Shown here piece by piece: positions 44,818 to 59,226 of a stretch of 64,000 nucleotides of DNA. How positions within the stretch are numbered: position 1 is the stretch's first letter; every line of letters begins with the position of its first letter. The stretch is taken from positions 6,386,001 to 6,450,000 of the forward strand of contig JASJZH010000004.1 of the NCBI GenBank assembly GCA_037178975.1. The letters are read 5' to 3'. Source of the stretch: Oscheius tipulae (Eukaryota; Nematoda; Chromadorea; Rhabditida; Rhabditidae). A program made the position numbers and the translations under genes. The notes beneath the pieces were generated by a model that saw nothing but the letters and a program-made list of their open reading frames with translations, was not told where the DNA came from and did not search any database.

Positions 44818-46501
44818 ATGACCATTTCCTACAATTACGATGTCTCTTCCGCCTCCCTATTAAATTTTTTCAAAATCGCCTTTCGATGGAAAGGTTCCAT
44901 TTACAAAAACGTGAAGACTGGACTAGCAGCATGGCTCATTTCCTACTTTATTATTTCGGCCGTCTATCGATATCTTCTGGAGGATGAAAACAAGCAGTGA
45001 GTACAGTTAGTAGACAGACACTTTTCAAGTTTTTTCAACAAAATAGCCGGACACATTGACAAGAAACTGAACAACTTGCCCTTGCAGTTCCTATTGGGAT
45101 TCTTTGTTTCGGTGGTAATTGATAGATGGAAACAGACCTTCTACAACATGGGATACATTGAAACGTGAGGGTTTCAATTGACTAAACAGAAGTATACAGT
45201 GCCGCCTTGACAGTCACGGCCAATTTGTGGGGAAAGGACACCGAGAGTCATCTACAACGACGAGGCATTGTTCGATTTCTCGTCCTGCATCAGGCTAGCA
45301 TTGAAATAAGAAAAAAGAACAGTTCCATCTTCAGATACTCGTCTTCAGAGATGTCTCTATCTCTGTCAGACGCAGATTTCCCAATCTAGAATCTCTCGTG
45401 ACTGCTGGTACTACTCGGGACTTACGACTTGCAATCAAGGTCTTCAGGTTTCGCTATGCAACACGAAGTGGACTATCTTGAGTCTATCAAGTTCGATTAC
45501 CAGCGATACTGGGTTCCGATAAATTGGGCTATATCGATTGTGAGGAAGGCCAATGATCAGAAGAAGTTCGATACTGACTCAATGATGAATGCTATCGTGG
45601 TGGTACGCTGCTCATATCGGCCTGGTTTAGAAAACTGTTAAGGAAATCTGCAAGTTCAGGACGAGTATATCTCAGCTCTGTGTCTACGATTGGGTTCCGA
45701 TACCGCTACAGTACATTCAGGTGGGTCCAGTAGGATTCAATGCTTAAAACAAAAGTAAGGTAGTGGCAACTGTCGTTCATGTTTACTTCGTTTTGTGTCT
45801 GTTCTCGAGACAGTATCTTCTTCTCCATGATCCTGAATCAGATCCGGTCAGTTTTGTCAAAAAGATGGCCTAAACTTCATCAGATTGACTTATATTTCCC
45901 CCTGATCACCGTCTTTCAATTCGTTTTTCTCTTCGGTTGGTTACAAGTGGCTGTTGACGTTTTGAATCCCCTAGGAGATGGCGATGAGTGAGAAGAGTTT
46001 CTTATAGAAATCTTACTACTTCAGTGACTTTGAATGTAACTTTCTCATCGACAAGAACTTGGCGGTAATTTTTCTTTAGAGACCCGAAGAATAGCACATT
46101 TAGACAGGGCTCTTGATTGCCGACCGACACCATCTCCAGCCAAAAATGGAGACGGATGTCTTCGCCTTCGATGGCTTCAAGGCAATGTACACTCCGGAAA
46201 GTGCTGCCTTCATGGATCAAGGACTCTTTGGATCGGTCTCGACTGTCAACTTGACCGGATCCGAGAATCGTGTGGAAATGGTTGAGGTTTTTTCATCCGG
46301 TACAGATTTGGGTAAACTCTTTTCATAATAAAAAAGTAAAAGTTTTCAGACAATGAGCAATCACGAAAGAATACATTCCTTCAGAACACGTTCAAGGGAA
46401 AAAGAACCACGTTTGTTCCAAACAACTTAAGTCAAACCATCTCTTTAGATTACGTAGCCACCACATCCGTCCAATCCGTCTCGGTTCCTCACTGCCTGTG
46501 A
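44818..46501 (+). CDS. Bestrophin chloride channel (copy 2)
   Basis: Eleven exons: 44818-44996, 45030-45164, 45200-45293, 45335-45407, 45448-45602, 45631-45720, 45760-45846, 45884-45987, 46025-46064, 46104-46311 and 46350-46501 (438 aa). Landmarks: [38 protein letters not shown] (neck helix), [19 protein letters not shown] (RFP segment), [15 protein letters not shown], and [16 protein letters not shown] (the acidic Ca-clasp, less acidic than in copy 1). It should be an anion channel of the same family as copy 1 but clearly diverged, not a recent duplicate. The intron after VLHQ (45294-45334) starts GC rather than GT; the family alignment LVLHQ/LVFRD demands this junction. The intron at 45408-45447 likewise is fixed by the conserved TAG-F join. 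Confidence 0.9.
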
Positions 46502-47000
46502 ATATCAATCTGGATCCAGATCGTCCGTGTACCAGCACATTTGATAGTCAGACAGGAGAGACGAAAGTCTGAATGAAAAGACATAATCATTGGTGTTTTA
46601 TCGCGAGAGTTATTTCTGACAGATGGTTCCAATCCAACGTGCAAATGTGTTCCGTCTGAGAGAGCGGGAGGAGTAGGGCTGTTTGTTCTCGGAGTTAATT
46701 CTCTGCTTGTCGGACTCTGTCAGTTGATTTGCTGCTCTTTCAGGTGCCAGCCAACACATGGAGACTGCTGACAAGAAAAGTTAGTCATTTTGCGCTGGAG
46801 AGATTCAGTGTAACCCAAGCTATACTGATTGTAGTGTTGACTTTTGACTCAATCGATATCCTACCATCCCATTCACGATTGTCAATAGCAGTACACGTAG
46901 TGCTATCTGCAACCTGAGACGCTCGATTGCTCTTGATGATCTAGGTCCAGAGTACATATTTTGAGAATGTGTTGAAGTGTTCTAAGCAGGAGAAGTCTTC
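46502..47000. other. Intergenic
   Basis: Downstream of the second bestrophin and upstream of the small membrane protein. A frame at 46729 is short and unsupported; it could include a 5' exon. Confidence 0.45.
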
Positions 47001-47301
47001 ATGAAAGTGAGGATTTCAGAGAGGAAAAGAAAGTATTCGTTGGCCTCGGACATCACAGAAGAGAACCCCTTCAGTCACTACGAGCTCGGTCTCTTTGCCG
47101 CCATCTATCTTTCCTGTGTACTTTTTCTTATTATCGCCTACGAGAAGTTAATGCCGGTGTTCAACAACCCTAACTACCCTTATTATAACGTAAAACACGG
47201 TATGTTACTTTGAAGTTGTGTTCCTCGGCCATCTCAACCTAAAACCAATTTCGAGTATTCCAGACTACACCTATAATCCAAGGAATGTGACCGAAGAATG
47301 A
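47001..47301 (+). CDS. Small single-pass membrane protein, unknown
   Basis: Two exons, 47001-47199 and 47264-47301, give 78 aa. A basic start (MKVRISERKRKYSLASD) precedes NPFSHYELGLFAAIYL, then a hydrophobic run ending SCVLFLIIAYEKL, and a short Tyr/Asn/Pro-rich tail ending NVTEE. One helix, with positive charges on the N side, predicts a cytosolic N-terminus. The second exon stops after 12 codons. I know no family for it; upstream exons may be missing. Confidence 0.4.
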
Positions 47302-48328
47302 CTCTTATTCACAAACCAAGAAAACGATCAACGATCAAAAAGAAGTCAGCCGCATCCTGATTAGCCAGCTCCACGAAAAATACAGGAAGAGATCATAAAT
47401 AGTTGATCAATTGTGTCTGTATTTCACATCATGAGATCCTGGTTTTCCAAATCGATTCTCAAAGGACGTGTCTTCAGGCAAATAGTGAAAAACATAACAA
47501 CAAAGTTGTAACCCTTGAATCCTTGTGTGTCCTTAAACTGACAGTTGCAGAAGAAACAAAATTCGAACAGTTACTTTCTTATGATTTGACTTGCCAACGC
47601 TTGTCCAGGACCAGAAGGAACTGGCCAAGGTCTGCAGCGACCAGGACTGCGGATGTTCATGACGCTATCGATCGCGAACAGATCATGGACATCGATGATG
47701 TTATGGCAGAGGGCTCGGAACCCCTTTTGTCATCTATTCTGTCGTTGTTGTTACCTCCTGCAACTGCCAGCATCACCCCGAGTGGATAGGATGAAGCCCA
47801 AGACACCCTACGACCTGCCACGGAAGGACTCGAAGAAGAAGAGCCATGTCTCGGAAACCGAGGTGCCCACTCTCTTTCGGGCTGCTCGTCCGAAGGACCC
47901 GAAACGCACAAAAGAGACCCCAAAGGAATCGAAGAAGGACCCTCTCCCGTCTGAAAAAAAAAAAAGCCGTCACCAACTCTCCCAAGCCCACTGAAGACAT
48001 CCAAGAAGAGCTACTCAAAGAAGGATCAACGCATGAATGGATAAGCTGGGTGCGATAGGAATAGAAAATGTCAATACAATCTTATTTCTTTTGTTTTCAG
48101 ACTTTGCAGTTGGCTCATAGGAACATATTTTTCATCACTCGTCTTCAACTTTTCCACACTTACGGATCTATCTTGTCATAACTCCATGATCTACGACCCC
48201 TAGTCGTTTCCTTATTTTTGCACTGTATAGAAAAATTTACTGATTACGGAGGTCTACTTCTTTTCTGTTTTATCATCGATTATTACCAAAATATAGGCCC
48301 ACAATTGCCACTCCAGAACAAACGTTAC
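47302..48328 (+). other. Lys-rich open frames, unassigned
   Basis: A plus-strand frame through 47653-47994 includes RMKPKTPYDLPRKDSKKK, then a stretch very rich in K, P and E, up to a run of A at about 47955-47966. Beyond the run the plausible continuation is in another frame (KAVTNSPKPTEDIQEELL, stop at 48058). Either a basic disordered protein is interrupted by a length change in the A run, or this is chance composition. The 5' part is undefined. Confidence 0.25.
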
Positions 48329-48843
48329 AGTAATACTTCGGCAGGCAACACTTCATTCAAATTTTTTCACGCGCATTTTCGTTTGGGCGCAGATTCAATT
48401 TTTCAAGCTTTCCCATTTTTCGGTTTTGTCCACCATGATCATTGGCTGGCAGAAGATGGAAAACGGAGAAAAGTTGTTTTTCGGACGGGGTTCTCGAATT
48501 CTCTGCAGAGTTGGAAGAGAGACGGGTCTTAATGAGCCATAGTGTAACAGTAAAGCACCGACTATCGCTTTCTACGGTTTTCAGACTTATTTATTCTCTC
48601 TTACTGTATTTACTTGTTGCAAGTGCCTTTCAGAGCTGTCTTTTAACCTTTTTCGTGGGTATAAACCTCGGTTTTCTGTTTTGAAAAGTTTTTTTTAACG
48701 CAAAACCAGTAGAAATGAGCAACAATATACTGAAAAATAGTAGAAATGAGCGTAAAAACTGGGAAAAGCATGAAAAATTGAACCTGTGCCGAAAACGAAT
48801 ATGCGCTGTTTGTGTGAAGCGTGTAGCCTGCCGAAGCATTATC
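48329..48843. mobile_element. Foldback element, family A copy 3 (diverged)
   Basis: 515 bp, with ends (A/G)GTAATACTTCGGCAGGC and GCCTGCCGAAGCATTATC. Flanks AACGTTAC (48321-48328) and AACTTTAC (48844-48851) match in 7 of 8 positions, consistent with an older 8-bp duplication. The outer 100 bp on each side are still complementary and related to copy 1 (CAGATTCAATTTTTCAAGC and its complement). The interior differs and has no transposase. Confidence 0.75.
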
Positions 48844-48931
48844 AACTTTACCATCTGCCGTGAAACTTTCTCGTTAGTACTTATCAGCCTTGTCTCGACA
48901 AGCCACGCGCTCTTTGGCAAGTCAAAACTTG

Positions 48932-49419
48932 GGTAGTAGTTAAACAGGCGCCCCGGTTCGATTTTACGCGAAATTGCGTACGACGTACGCAAAACTACGG
49001 CTTGGCGCGAATTAATTTTTTTTTTTTCGTTTTTCGTCGTTTTACCCTTTTTCTCGACTTTTTTCACATTTTCTGACTGTTTATAGTGTTGTTCGACTTC
49101 TTTCAACGTACCGCGGAAAATGAATAAATTTTATGAGAAAAACACGATTTTAGACGAAGGGGGGCAACTACCGTAATTTTTGACTTGAAGGGGGGAGCCT
49201 GCCGAACTATTACCAAATTTCTAATAAAACTTCGGTGCGGTACGTTGAAAGAAGAGGAACAACACTATAAACAGACAGAAAATGTTAAAAAAAAAAAGTC
49301 GAGAAATGGGTAAAACGACGAAAAACGAAAAAAAATTAATTCGCGCCAAGCCATAGTTTTGCGTACGTCGTACGCAATTTCGCGTAAAATCGAACCGGGG
49401 CGCCTGTTTAACTACTACC
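48932..49419. mobile_element. Foldback MITE, family B, hAT-like
   Basis: 488 bp, with ends GGTAGTAGTTAAACAGGCGC / GCGCCTGTTTAACTACTACC and an exact 8-bp duplication AAAACTTG (48924-48931 and 49420-49427). Arms of about 200 bp are near-perfect complements and include the palindrome GCGTACGACGTACGC. The ends share the GGTARTAGTT...CAGGC pattern with family A, so both families probably used related transposases. The loop contains a stray family A terminus at 49197-49214. Confidence 0.88.
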
Positions 49420-49427
49420 AAAACTTG

Positions 49428-49912
49428 TTCCAGAGCCAATTGCTTCAGAAACGATTCTAAATAATTTCCAAAATTACTCTTATGGAATGAGAAACAGTTT
49501 TACCTTAACATGGTACTTGGAAACTAATGTTACGTCGTATTTCTCACTCTAAAAGGCTCAACCTTGCAGCTCGAATAAATTGCAGAAACTGAAAGCAATG
49601 CAATCTCGAGTTGTCACATTACTTGGATTTTAACTTTTGCGAACTAGGAAAGGGTCCGGATACTCGCTTTAACCGCTTGGAAACCCTTCTTGCATCGGTA
49701 GCCAACCCGATTAAACCCGACTGTCTTATTTTCTCTATTTCAGGCCTTTGTATATTCTTTTAGTGAGAATCATTTTGAGAGGGTCGGAAAGTGCATTATT
49801 TGGTATCTCTAAGGTCAGAAGAACGCTTCTACACGACTCGTTCTCTATGAGCTGAAAAACTGACCGAGAAAAGAAGAAAAACTCTTATTTACAAAACAAG
49901 TAACAACAATAA
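49428..49912. other. Intergenic
   Basis: Between the family B element and the 3' end of the paraplegin gene. Nothing recognised. Confidence 0.5.
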
Positions 49913-52577
<2,665 letters not shown>

Positions 52578-53133
52578 TCTGAAATAATAACTGAAATGAA
52601 GAGGTAAAGAATACGCAATAGCGTAGTTTGATGAAATGAGGAAAATTTCCTCAGGACGTTAATAAAGAAGCTATACGTGATTGCGGTCTCCAGGTTTAGT
52701 GTGAAAATAGTTTAGGAAAAGATTGGAAACAAATGGTAAAGAGTCAGATGATTTGTTTTAGATGTGGAGTAGGCTCGCAGCATTTTGTGGGTTTAAATAC
52801 TCAGGTGACACTGTGGATCTACAGTAGTGATGTTTTGAGCGGTGGACTACGGAACTGAATACGAAATGAGGGTCCCGCCGATTCCTAAAATATACTCCGG
52901 CTTTTCGTTTTCGTATCGTCATGTATTTATTTATTTAAATTTGTAGTTTTTCTCGTAGTGGACGAGATGATAATTGTAGAGACGAAGAGAAAAATACTAA
53001 TATTTAGGTGGCATTTCGCTTTGATTGAAACTCGGACCACCTAGATTTTTCTCCTTTTGCGGTTGTTGCTCAATTATTATGTGGCCCTATTGTGCATTCA
53101 ACTCTTCATTATTACTTACTCCTACAATTCTAG
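52578..53133. other. Intergenic
   Basis: Upstream of paraplegin. No gene recognised. Confidence 0.5.
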
Positions 53134-53907
53134 ATTAAAAGATGTGACGTAGCGTATAATTCGTCCTCCAGTGCCAAACGAACCGCTCATACCCGATCTT
53201 CGAGTGAAAACCGTAACACTTCGAGTTTTCCTCATAAAAATAGTTTGTATTATGCTAATAATCGTGAAAATAACGCAGCAAGACCTGAAAAAAGATTTAG
53301 AGTTGACGGAAGTGTGCCTGCTCCCTTGAACAACAATCAAGCGATTCTCCAAATGGTAGCATATTTTCTTTCCGTGCTATTTGACTATTAGAGTGCTTTG
53401 GAACCTGTTGCCGATGTCCTGGCCGAATTAACTCGCATTGTACAGCCACAGCTAGACTTGCGTGGTAATGATATTGAAACGAAGACCAGTTGACCGAGGA
53501 AACTCGTAAAAAGTAAGTTTCGTGTTACTTAAGCTTAAAATTTCCGAATTCAGCAGGAAAACGAGGAGAAACACGATGCAGAAATTCTGAACGTATTGCT
53601 GAACAACCACGAAAAGCAGCTTCACAAGAAAAACTCTGAAATTGCCGAGCTGACGAAGAACATCAACGAACATCAGGCTGCTTTGCAGGCAACAGAGGAA
53701 GATGCAACTATCCAGCAGGCTGTCAGCAAGTGCGACCATTCTCTTATCGACTCTCCGAAGCAGCAACCTGCCTCGAATGAGGAGCTCGTCACTACGATAT
53801 CTAAGAATCGACGTTGCACCAGTTAGTTTTGCTCATTTCCGTTTCACTATTTGGGTTTAGGTTCATCGAGCGGCAAGGTTGCTACCAAAAAGGAAGAAAA
53901 CAGTTAG
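53134..53907 (+). pseudogene. Coiled-coil gene, probably decayed (part 1)
   Basis: After an acceptor at 53133 a Ser/Asn-rich frame (RCDVAYNSSSSAKRTAHTRS onward) runs into VDGSVPAPLNNNQAILQM, an intron, then SALEPVADVLAELTRIVQPQ, and later DQLTEETRK and NVLLNNHEKQLHKKNSEIAE, a clear coiled coil, to a stop at 53907. Two joins fail: a 20-nt gap near 53466 and a phase clash at the GTAAG near 53512. Both plausible exons and unplausible joins are present, so it is listed as a decayed gene rather than a functional one. No family recognised. Confidence 0.4.
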
Positions 53908-54330
53908 ATAGTGTAATACGGCCAAGCTTATGTTTTTATATGTAAAATTTGATTTTCTTACTGTCCGTATAAGGATTTCGTCCTATGTTTGTTCATACGC
54001 GTCTGGCAATAACTTTTCTCCACTTATTTATCGCAACTTTAGCTCCTATCGCGTAACATCTAGATGCTCGTCCAATAAAGCTCGTTTCATCTCAAATAAA
54101 CAGGCGACCAAGTGTGCGAACGACTAGTTTTCAGTTCTCAAGCTTGTCTGTTCAGAGTCCAAATTCGACGAGGAGGAATGGTAGCCTGTTCCTGAGACAA
54201 TATACCATTTGGATTGGGAGAACGCTTTGCATGAACAAGTAGGATTTTTCCTTGAAACCCAGTAGTTTGATCATTTTGTCACGGAAGTTGAACCTTTCTC
54301 GAAGACTCGCCAATCTTATTGCCAAGTAAC

Positions 54331-54855
54331 TGGCCGAACAGGATGCATTGGTTAGAGAGCTGAAAACGAAGATAAAAAAACTGAAGACCACGAATCCTAA
54401 AAGTGGGGCTCATTTATTCTTTACAAAAAAAGGTGCTACAGACGAGGAAAAACTCGCATTGACAGAGTTCTTGATGAGGAGCGCTGACCCGTGCCTTCAA
54501 CAAACACGAAGATGCTCTGAGCGTGTTGCAGAATAGAACTGACGAGCTCGAGGCTGTCTTGGGTCAGGTTTCCCCATCTTCCTCTGAGCAGAGAAGATTA
54601 TCGAGCTGGAGACTGCATGGAAGGATAAGACTGAGGAACTGAAACTGTAGATGGCCTTCAACAAACGCAACAAAAGCACCATCGATGCGCTGAGGAAAGA
54701 GCTCGTCCCGAATAACGAAGTTGTCGTTCTGATGAGGCAGCAACAAGCCTCCAAGAGAGATAGCGAGGTCAACGGTTGGCTTTTCTTTATCTTTTGAGTT
54801 GTCTGTTTCAGGACATAATACCAGCATGCGCGAAGTGAAGGGGGAACTACTTTGA
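54331..54855 (+). pseudogene. Coiled-coil gene, probably decayed (part 2)
   Basis: EQDALVRELKTKIKKLKTT, then ATDEEKLALTEFL, shift frame near 54480 to AFNKHEDALSVLQNRTDELE, meet a stop, and continue from MAFNKRNKSTIDALRKEL to DSEVNG and a last short exon ending GELL. The phrase AFNK(R/H) recurs, hinting at an internal repeat. Three frame changes in 500 nt argue for decay. It may be the 3' half of part 1 or a duplicate of it. Confidence 0.4.
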
Positions 54856-56038
54856 AAACAACCATTTACTCCTTTTCTTGGTTATTTTGTACACGACAAT
54901 AATTTACAATAAACCATCTTAACTGTTTCTGACACTGAGCATTTTACATGTTTCTACAAGTAAGTCTCGCAAGAAAGACTGATTATCTACGAATCTTCGC
55001 TAAAGTGAAATGATTCCGAAAACTCCTCTCAGCTGTTCATACCAACCGATACACCGACGAAATTCATTGAAAAACGCTTCCAAAGCAGCTGAACAACAAG
55101 TTGAAAATCCGGAAGATTATTTGTAACTAAACAAACTGAACATTTTGCTGTTCTATATTATTCTGCTAGTGGAATGAGGATTGGACGACATCACACCTGT
55201 CTTAAACAACCTTCGTCGTATTGTGCTTGTAAACAGCGAACACCGAGTGAATAAATCATACCGGATAAACATCAGAAATGGTGCCTTTCGACAGATTGCC
55301 CAGGACTTGCTTAACAGGAACGATGCCCTTTTGGTAACAATGATCTAGGACTTTCGAATGGGGGAAGGAGGGATGGGTGCCCATTCGACAGAATTGTCCA
55401 GGACTTAGGGCTGTAGAAGATGGTCTTTTAACCAGATGTAGGCGTTGGGTTTACATAAAAAAAAGTAACTGTAAAGTTGAGCAAAACATGCGATTTCTTC
55501 GGGGACTGAGGCCAAACGAACAATTCCTTCATATCCTTGTCCTGCCATTTTCTTCTGCAATCTAGAGATCAGAAAACAAGAAAGACAAGTACGAATAAAC
55601 ATTTTATACAAATGAGCTAATGAGTCTGGCTCTGTATACAGTTGTGAATAAAAGATATTCTTTCTCCAAAACAATGACATTCGGAAGACAGTACCCCCAG
55701 TTGTTTCAGATACCCAGCACTATATCTTAGAAGGAGAACCAAATGCGGATGTTGACTAACATCATGAAAAAGGGTGGTTCCTGTACACAGTCAGAGTTTG
55801 GAAGGGAATAAGTTGGTACCGTTTGACTTAACTTCGACCGTTCGATTCCATTGTCTCCCCTGTTCCGATACGTCGCGGACTACCAGTTCTTCCTGGAAAA
55901 GTCTCCATTATTCAATGCTTTACACTCCCACTTTGTTTTCCAGACGAAGAGTAATAAAAGTACCCAAACCGGTAGCCAAGTCATTTGTTTGATGGCAAAC
56001 ACTTGACTTGACGAACTTGGCGTTTCACCCGTCAAACC
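54856..56038. other. Intergenic, no gene seen
   Basis: Short frames only. The phrase GACAGATTGCCCAGGACTT near 55300 recurs in altered form at about 55387 (GACAGAATTGTCCAGGACTT), suggesting a small local duplication. Nothing else. Confidence 0.45.
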
Positions 56039-58018
56039 CTATCGTAACCCTGCCTTGCGGTGCGCGAGCCGATTGGGTATCATTCGCACGTCCGACCGAC
56101 CTGTCTGGGTGTCTCCTCTATTGAAAGCCCTTTCTTCCGGATCGCTCGAATCCAATCGAAAGGCAAACCACCAAACAAGGGCTGCCGATATTGTGATTAG
56201 TCCGTTAGCTATCCACAGTGGTGCCTGTCCATACAAGGTAAACATTTCACTAAAGCCCTCTTTGAAAATAAGTTCTGTCAACTTACGTGGCGTATAAAGG
56301 ACCTACTATCATCACCAGATCTTCTAGAATAACGGCAAAACCCTGCATTAGACTCTGAAAATAAGATCAACTGGAATTGAAATCGACAAAACCTGGTCAA
56401 TATTGGCCAGTATCTTTGAATATACAGTGTCCACAGAAATATGGATAATAGGCATCGAGAGTCCCAACACAAGCAGAGTAATTGTTATGAAAATCAGAGG
56501 TTTAGGTGCACTGGCTGTAGTACACCAAGAATAAGTAGCTGGATTGCAGCCTTTCCCAGTAGTAGCTGAATCAGTTTTTGTACCAGATTTGTTCGATATT
56601 CTCTCACCGTTGTAGACCGGAACGGGAGAACTAATCCCCGGCAGTGGGTAAGTGCCAAAGTACATGAAGGCCATGATACTCACAGCGAAGAGGAACATAA
56701 TCCTTGTCGGAACTCTAAACACGGCAATTACAGAAAATAGAAAATGGTTACTTTTTCGTTATGGAGGTACCCATAATCACGAAAGTTGTTCCGATTGAGA
56801 GCACACCACAGATAAGCATGCTGATCGAAGTAACAGTAACCTGGGTTTCTCCGCTCCAGGAAAAGACTGCCATGTTCAGAGGAGCGCTAACCCTGAAGAT
56901 TTAAATGTTTAGACTGAGTTGGAGTGAGTACGAGGCAAGAGTTGACATGGTCAGTCCGACGACCATTTTCTCCAGACAACAGACCGCGACCAGGAGCCAA
57001 GGAACATCCTCCTTTTTCAGTTTGACGATGGAGTCTTTGATCAAAGTGAGAGAGAAAGGAAGAGAAGTCTCGTCTTCCACTGAAATTGAGAGGCTCTTTC
57101 AGTAACCAAGATGAAAATACCGCGCTTCGCAGTAGTCAACTTCTCTTCGAGGAAGCAAAGAATGATTGTGATTGAAACGATATTCAAGAAGGTAGAGACC
57201 CAAACTGGGGCAGTGTACAGATTGAAATGAACGTTCGAGAAGAACGTGTAACCGGGGTATTTGATCCAGGAGAAAGCGAGTTGTAAGGCTAAAGGTTTTG
57301 ATATAGTCTTACTCCTAGTTTCATCCTACCAGGTCCAGCCACTAGGCTAGTTGTGGCCAGAGCAATCAGAGCAAAGGCTTTTGGTCGGTCAGCTCTGGAA
57401 CTTATGGCTACTGCGTAGACTCGTAATACTGTAGCACTACCTAATGATCTACCTAATAAAATTCATGAACATTGTACTTACTACCGGCAACGGCAAATAA
57501 GATATAGCAGATCAGCATCAAATACCGCCGACCAGAGGGCAAAAATTCAACGCAGAGGTACAGTATGCATCCTAGAAAAGCGATGATCCGTCCAGCTACG
57601 AGGGGTGGTCTGAAATAGAAGGTGCTACTAGACTAAAATTTGCTGACCGAACAGTTTTTGTCTTATACGTCCAGAAAGAAAATATCAATGAAAATGTAAT
57701 CTTTCCGATTTTGGAAGAAGAGGAGGCAAGGGCAAAAAAGTTGGCTGTAGCAAGAGGATCGATCTGGAAAAAGTATGATTCTGGTAACTTCTCTTCGATT
57801 CTTACCTCACTCATATAAGGCCATTCACCCACCATAATGAGACCGCTCTCTATCATGCCCAAAAAGGAAAGTATCCCGACGAGTTTGACAGATTTCCAAC
57901 AAGTTTCCACGTCTTTCGGTTCGTTTGTGCTTAAATCCACCTTTTCCGGAATAGGCGGTTGCTCATCAGAACTTGGTGGAGGGGCAAAAATGTAAGCCTG
58001 CTCACAGAGAGCACTCAT
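56039..58018 (-). CDS. Major facilitator transporter, MFSD8/CLN7-like
   Basis: Ten exons (minus order): 58018-57806, 57763-57648, 57609-57485, 57440-57330, 57288-57121, 57079-56932, 56892-56771, 56712-56393, 56354-56287 and 56249-56039 (533 aa). About twelve hydrophobic helices are visible, e.g. KLVGILSFLGMIESGLIMVG, IIAFLGCILYLCVEFLP, RYLMLICYILFAVAGS, VSTFLNIVSITIILCFLE and GLITISAALVWWFAF. PYMSEIDPLATANFFALASS resembles the helix 1-2 segment of MFSD8-type carriers, and SGRR sits where the MFS loop 2-3 basic motif is expected. The long N-terminus has a dileucine-free Pro/Glu-rich tail. MFSD8 is a lysosomal membrane protein, but orthology is an inference from overall resemblance; the substrate is unknown. 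A lumenal loop near 56600 is rich in Gly/Ser/Thr with two cysteines. Confidence 0.8.
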
Positions 58019-59226
58019 TCTGAAAGGGAAAAGGTCAGGTGTGAATATGAGAAAGGGGAGAGGGAGATCAATTCATGGCGGAGAGAACTGGAAATGAACA
58101 TGACTGAATAGAGTTGAATGAACTCAGACACGAGAAATCACACCAAAAGAGAGATAAGCAGGGAAGAAAACACAAATGTGACCGTCGGGATCAGGAAATC
58201 ACATTGGGAATGTCGCGCTATTTGCCCCACGAGGACGAAGGTCGATCCATCCGCTCTCGCTCTCAATCAACCAATAATCTGCATGTACTGAACAAACACA
58301 GAACTGTTTTCGCCTGGAGTCAAACCTAAGGGATGGGCCGAGCGACAGGGATCCCGATCATAGAGATTGGTGGTCACATAGGTACAGAGACTTATTCTAA
58401 CCCATAAAAAGCAGTTATTTTGAAAATTTTCAGGAAGTATTTCTACCGATAGCTAGGATGAAAAAGCCAACGTTGTGCAAACAATCGACGGATAAAAGAG
58501 GAAACGAGAGTTCTCTCAGGTCATCGTAGGCCACCTGGAGGATGGCTGACCCTTCAATCTCTCTCACGGCTGCCCATAGTTACGCGACTATTAGCGAGTC
58601 TCCAGCTGAGACAGACATCAAATAAGTTTGTTAATCACCGACAAAATAAACGTGATAGCGGAGAGTTCTCCGTTTTAAACGGACTAGTCTCTTGCACAAA
58701 CTAGTCTGTTACTCATCATCACTATAAGTTCTGATTTGGTCCCTTCTTTATTGCGCTCACTGCTGATCTATTGGGCCCGGACAACAAACACAAACGAGAC
58801 TTTTAAGCGGCTCTGATTCATGGAGTTCAACCTCAGCCCGATACTGATAAAGGGCAGGGTCATGTTGTCATGGTCAAGCGGATGAATGTTTTGTGATTCA
58901 GAAAGGAATGTAAAATAGTAGAATAGTAGCTTTAGACGCTTCGAGATTGAAGATTCGGGATTCGGGATTCCAGAATTCTCAAATTTTGCATGTTCTGCCG
59001 GAAACTTGTACGATAGGAAGACATCTTCTTTCCTCTTACCACTCATTTTTTAGAGCACCGTTAGGTCATCTTCGAGGACGCACTGAAGGACAGATGTTTC
59101 ATACGGGATGCATGCTTCGACCGTTTTGCGGGAAGAACGACAGAGAGCATCCTTCTCTCTTATGAATGTCCTCCTTCCTAATGCATAGACTCCGAGGCTC
59201 CGTGATCATTCCCATCGTCTGAGGTC
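58019..59226. other. Divergent intergenic region
   Basis: Lies between the MFS gene (minus) and the tubulin acetyltransferase (plus). A 71-codon basic frame at 58114 and others show no family resemblance. It must hold both promoters. Confidence 0.5.

Noticed and set aside
47657-48004. Minus-strand Gly/Ser-rich ORFs opposite the Lys-rich frame
   Set aside because: They are the complement of the K/P/E codons and carry no independent signal.
55405-55680. Minus-strand ORF of 91 codons
   Set aside because: No homology and no conserved features.
58114-58329. Basic 71-codon ORF
   Set aside because: Low-complexity purine-rich sequence in the MFS promoter region; no support.
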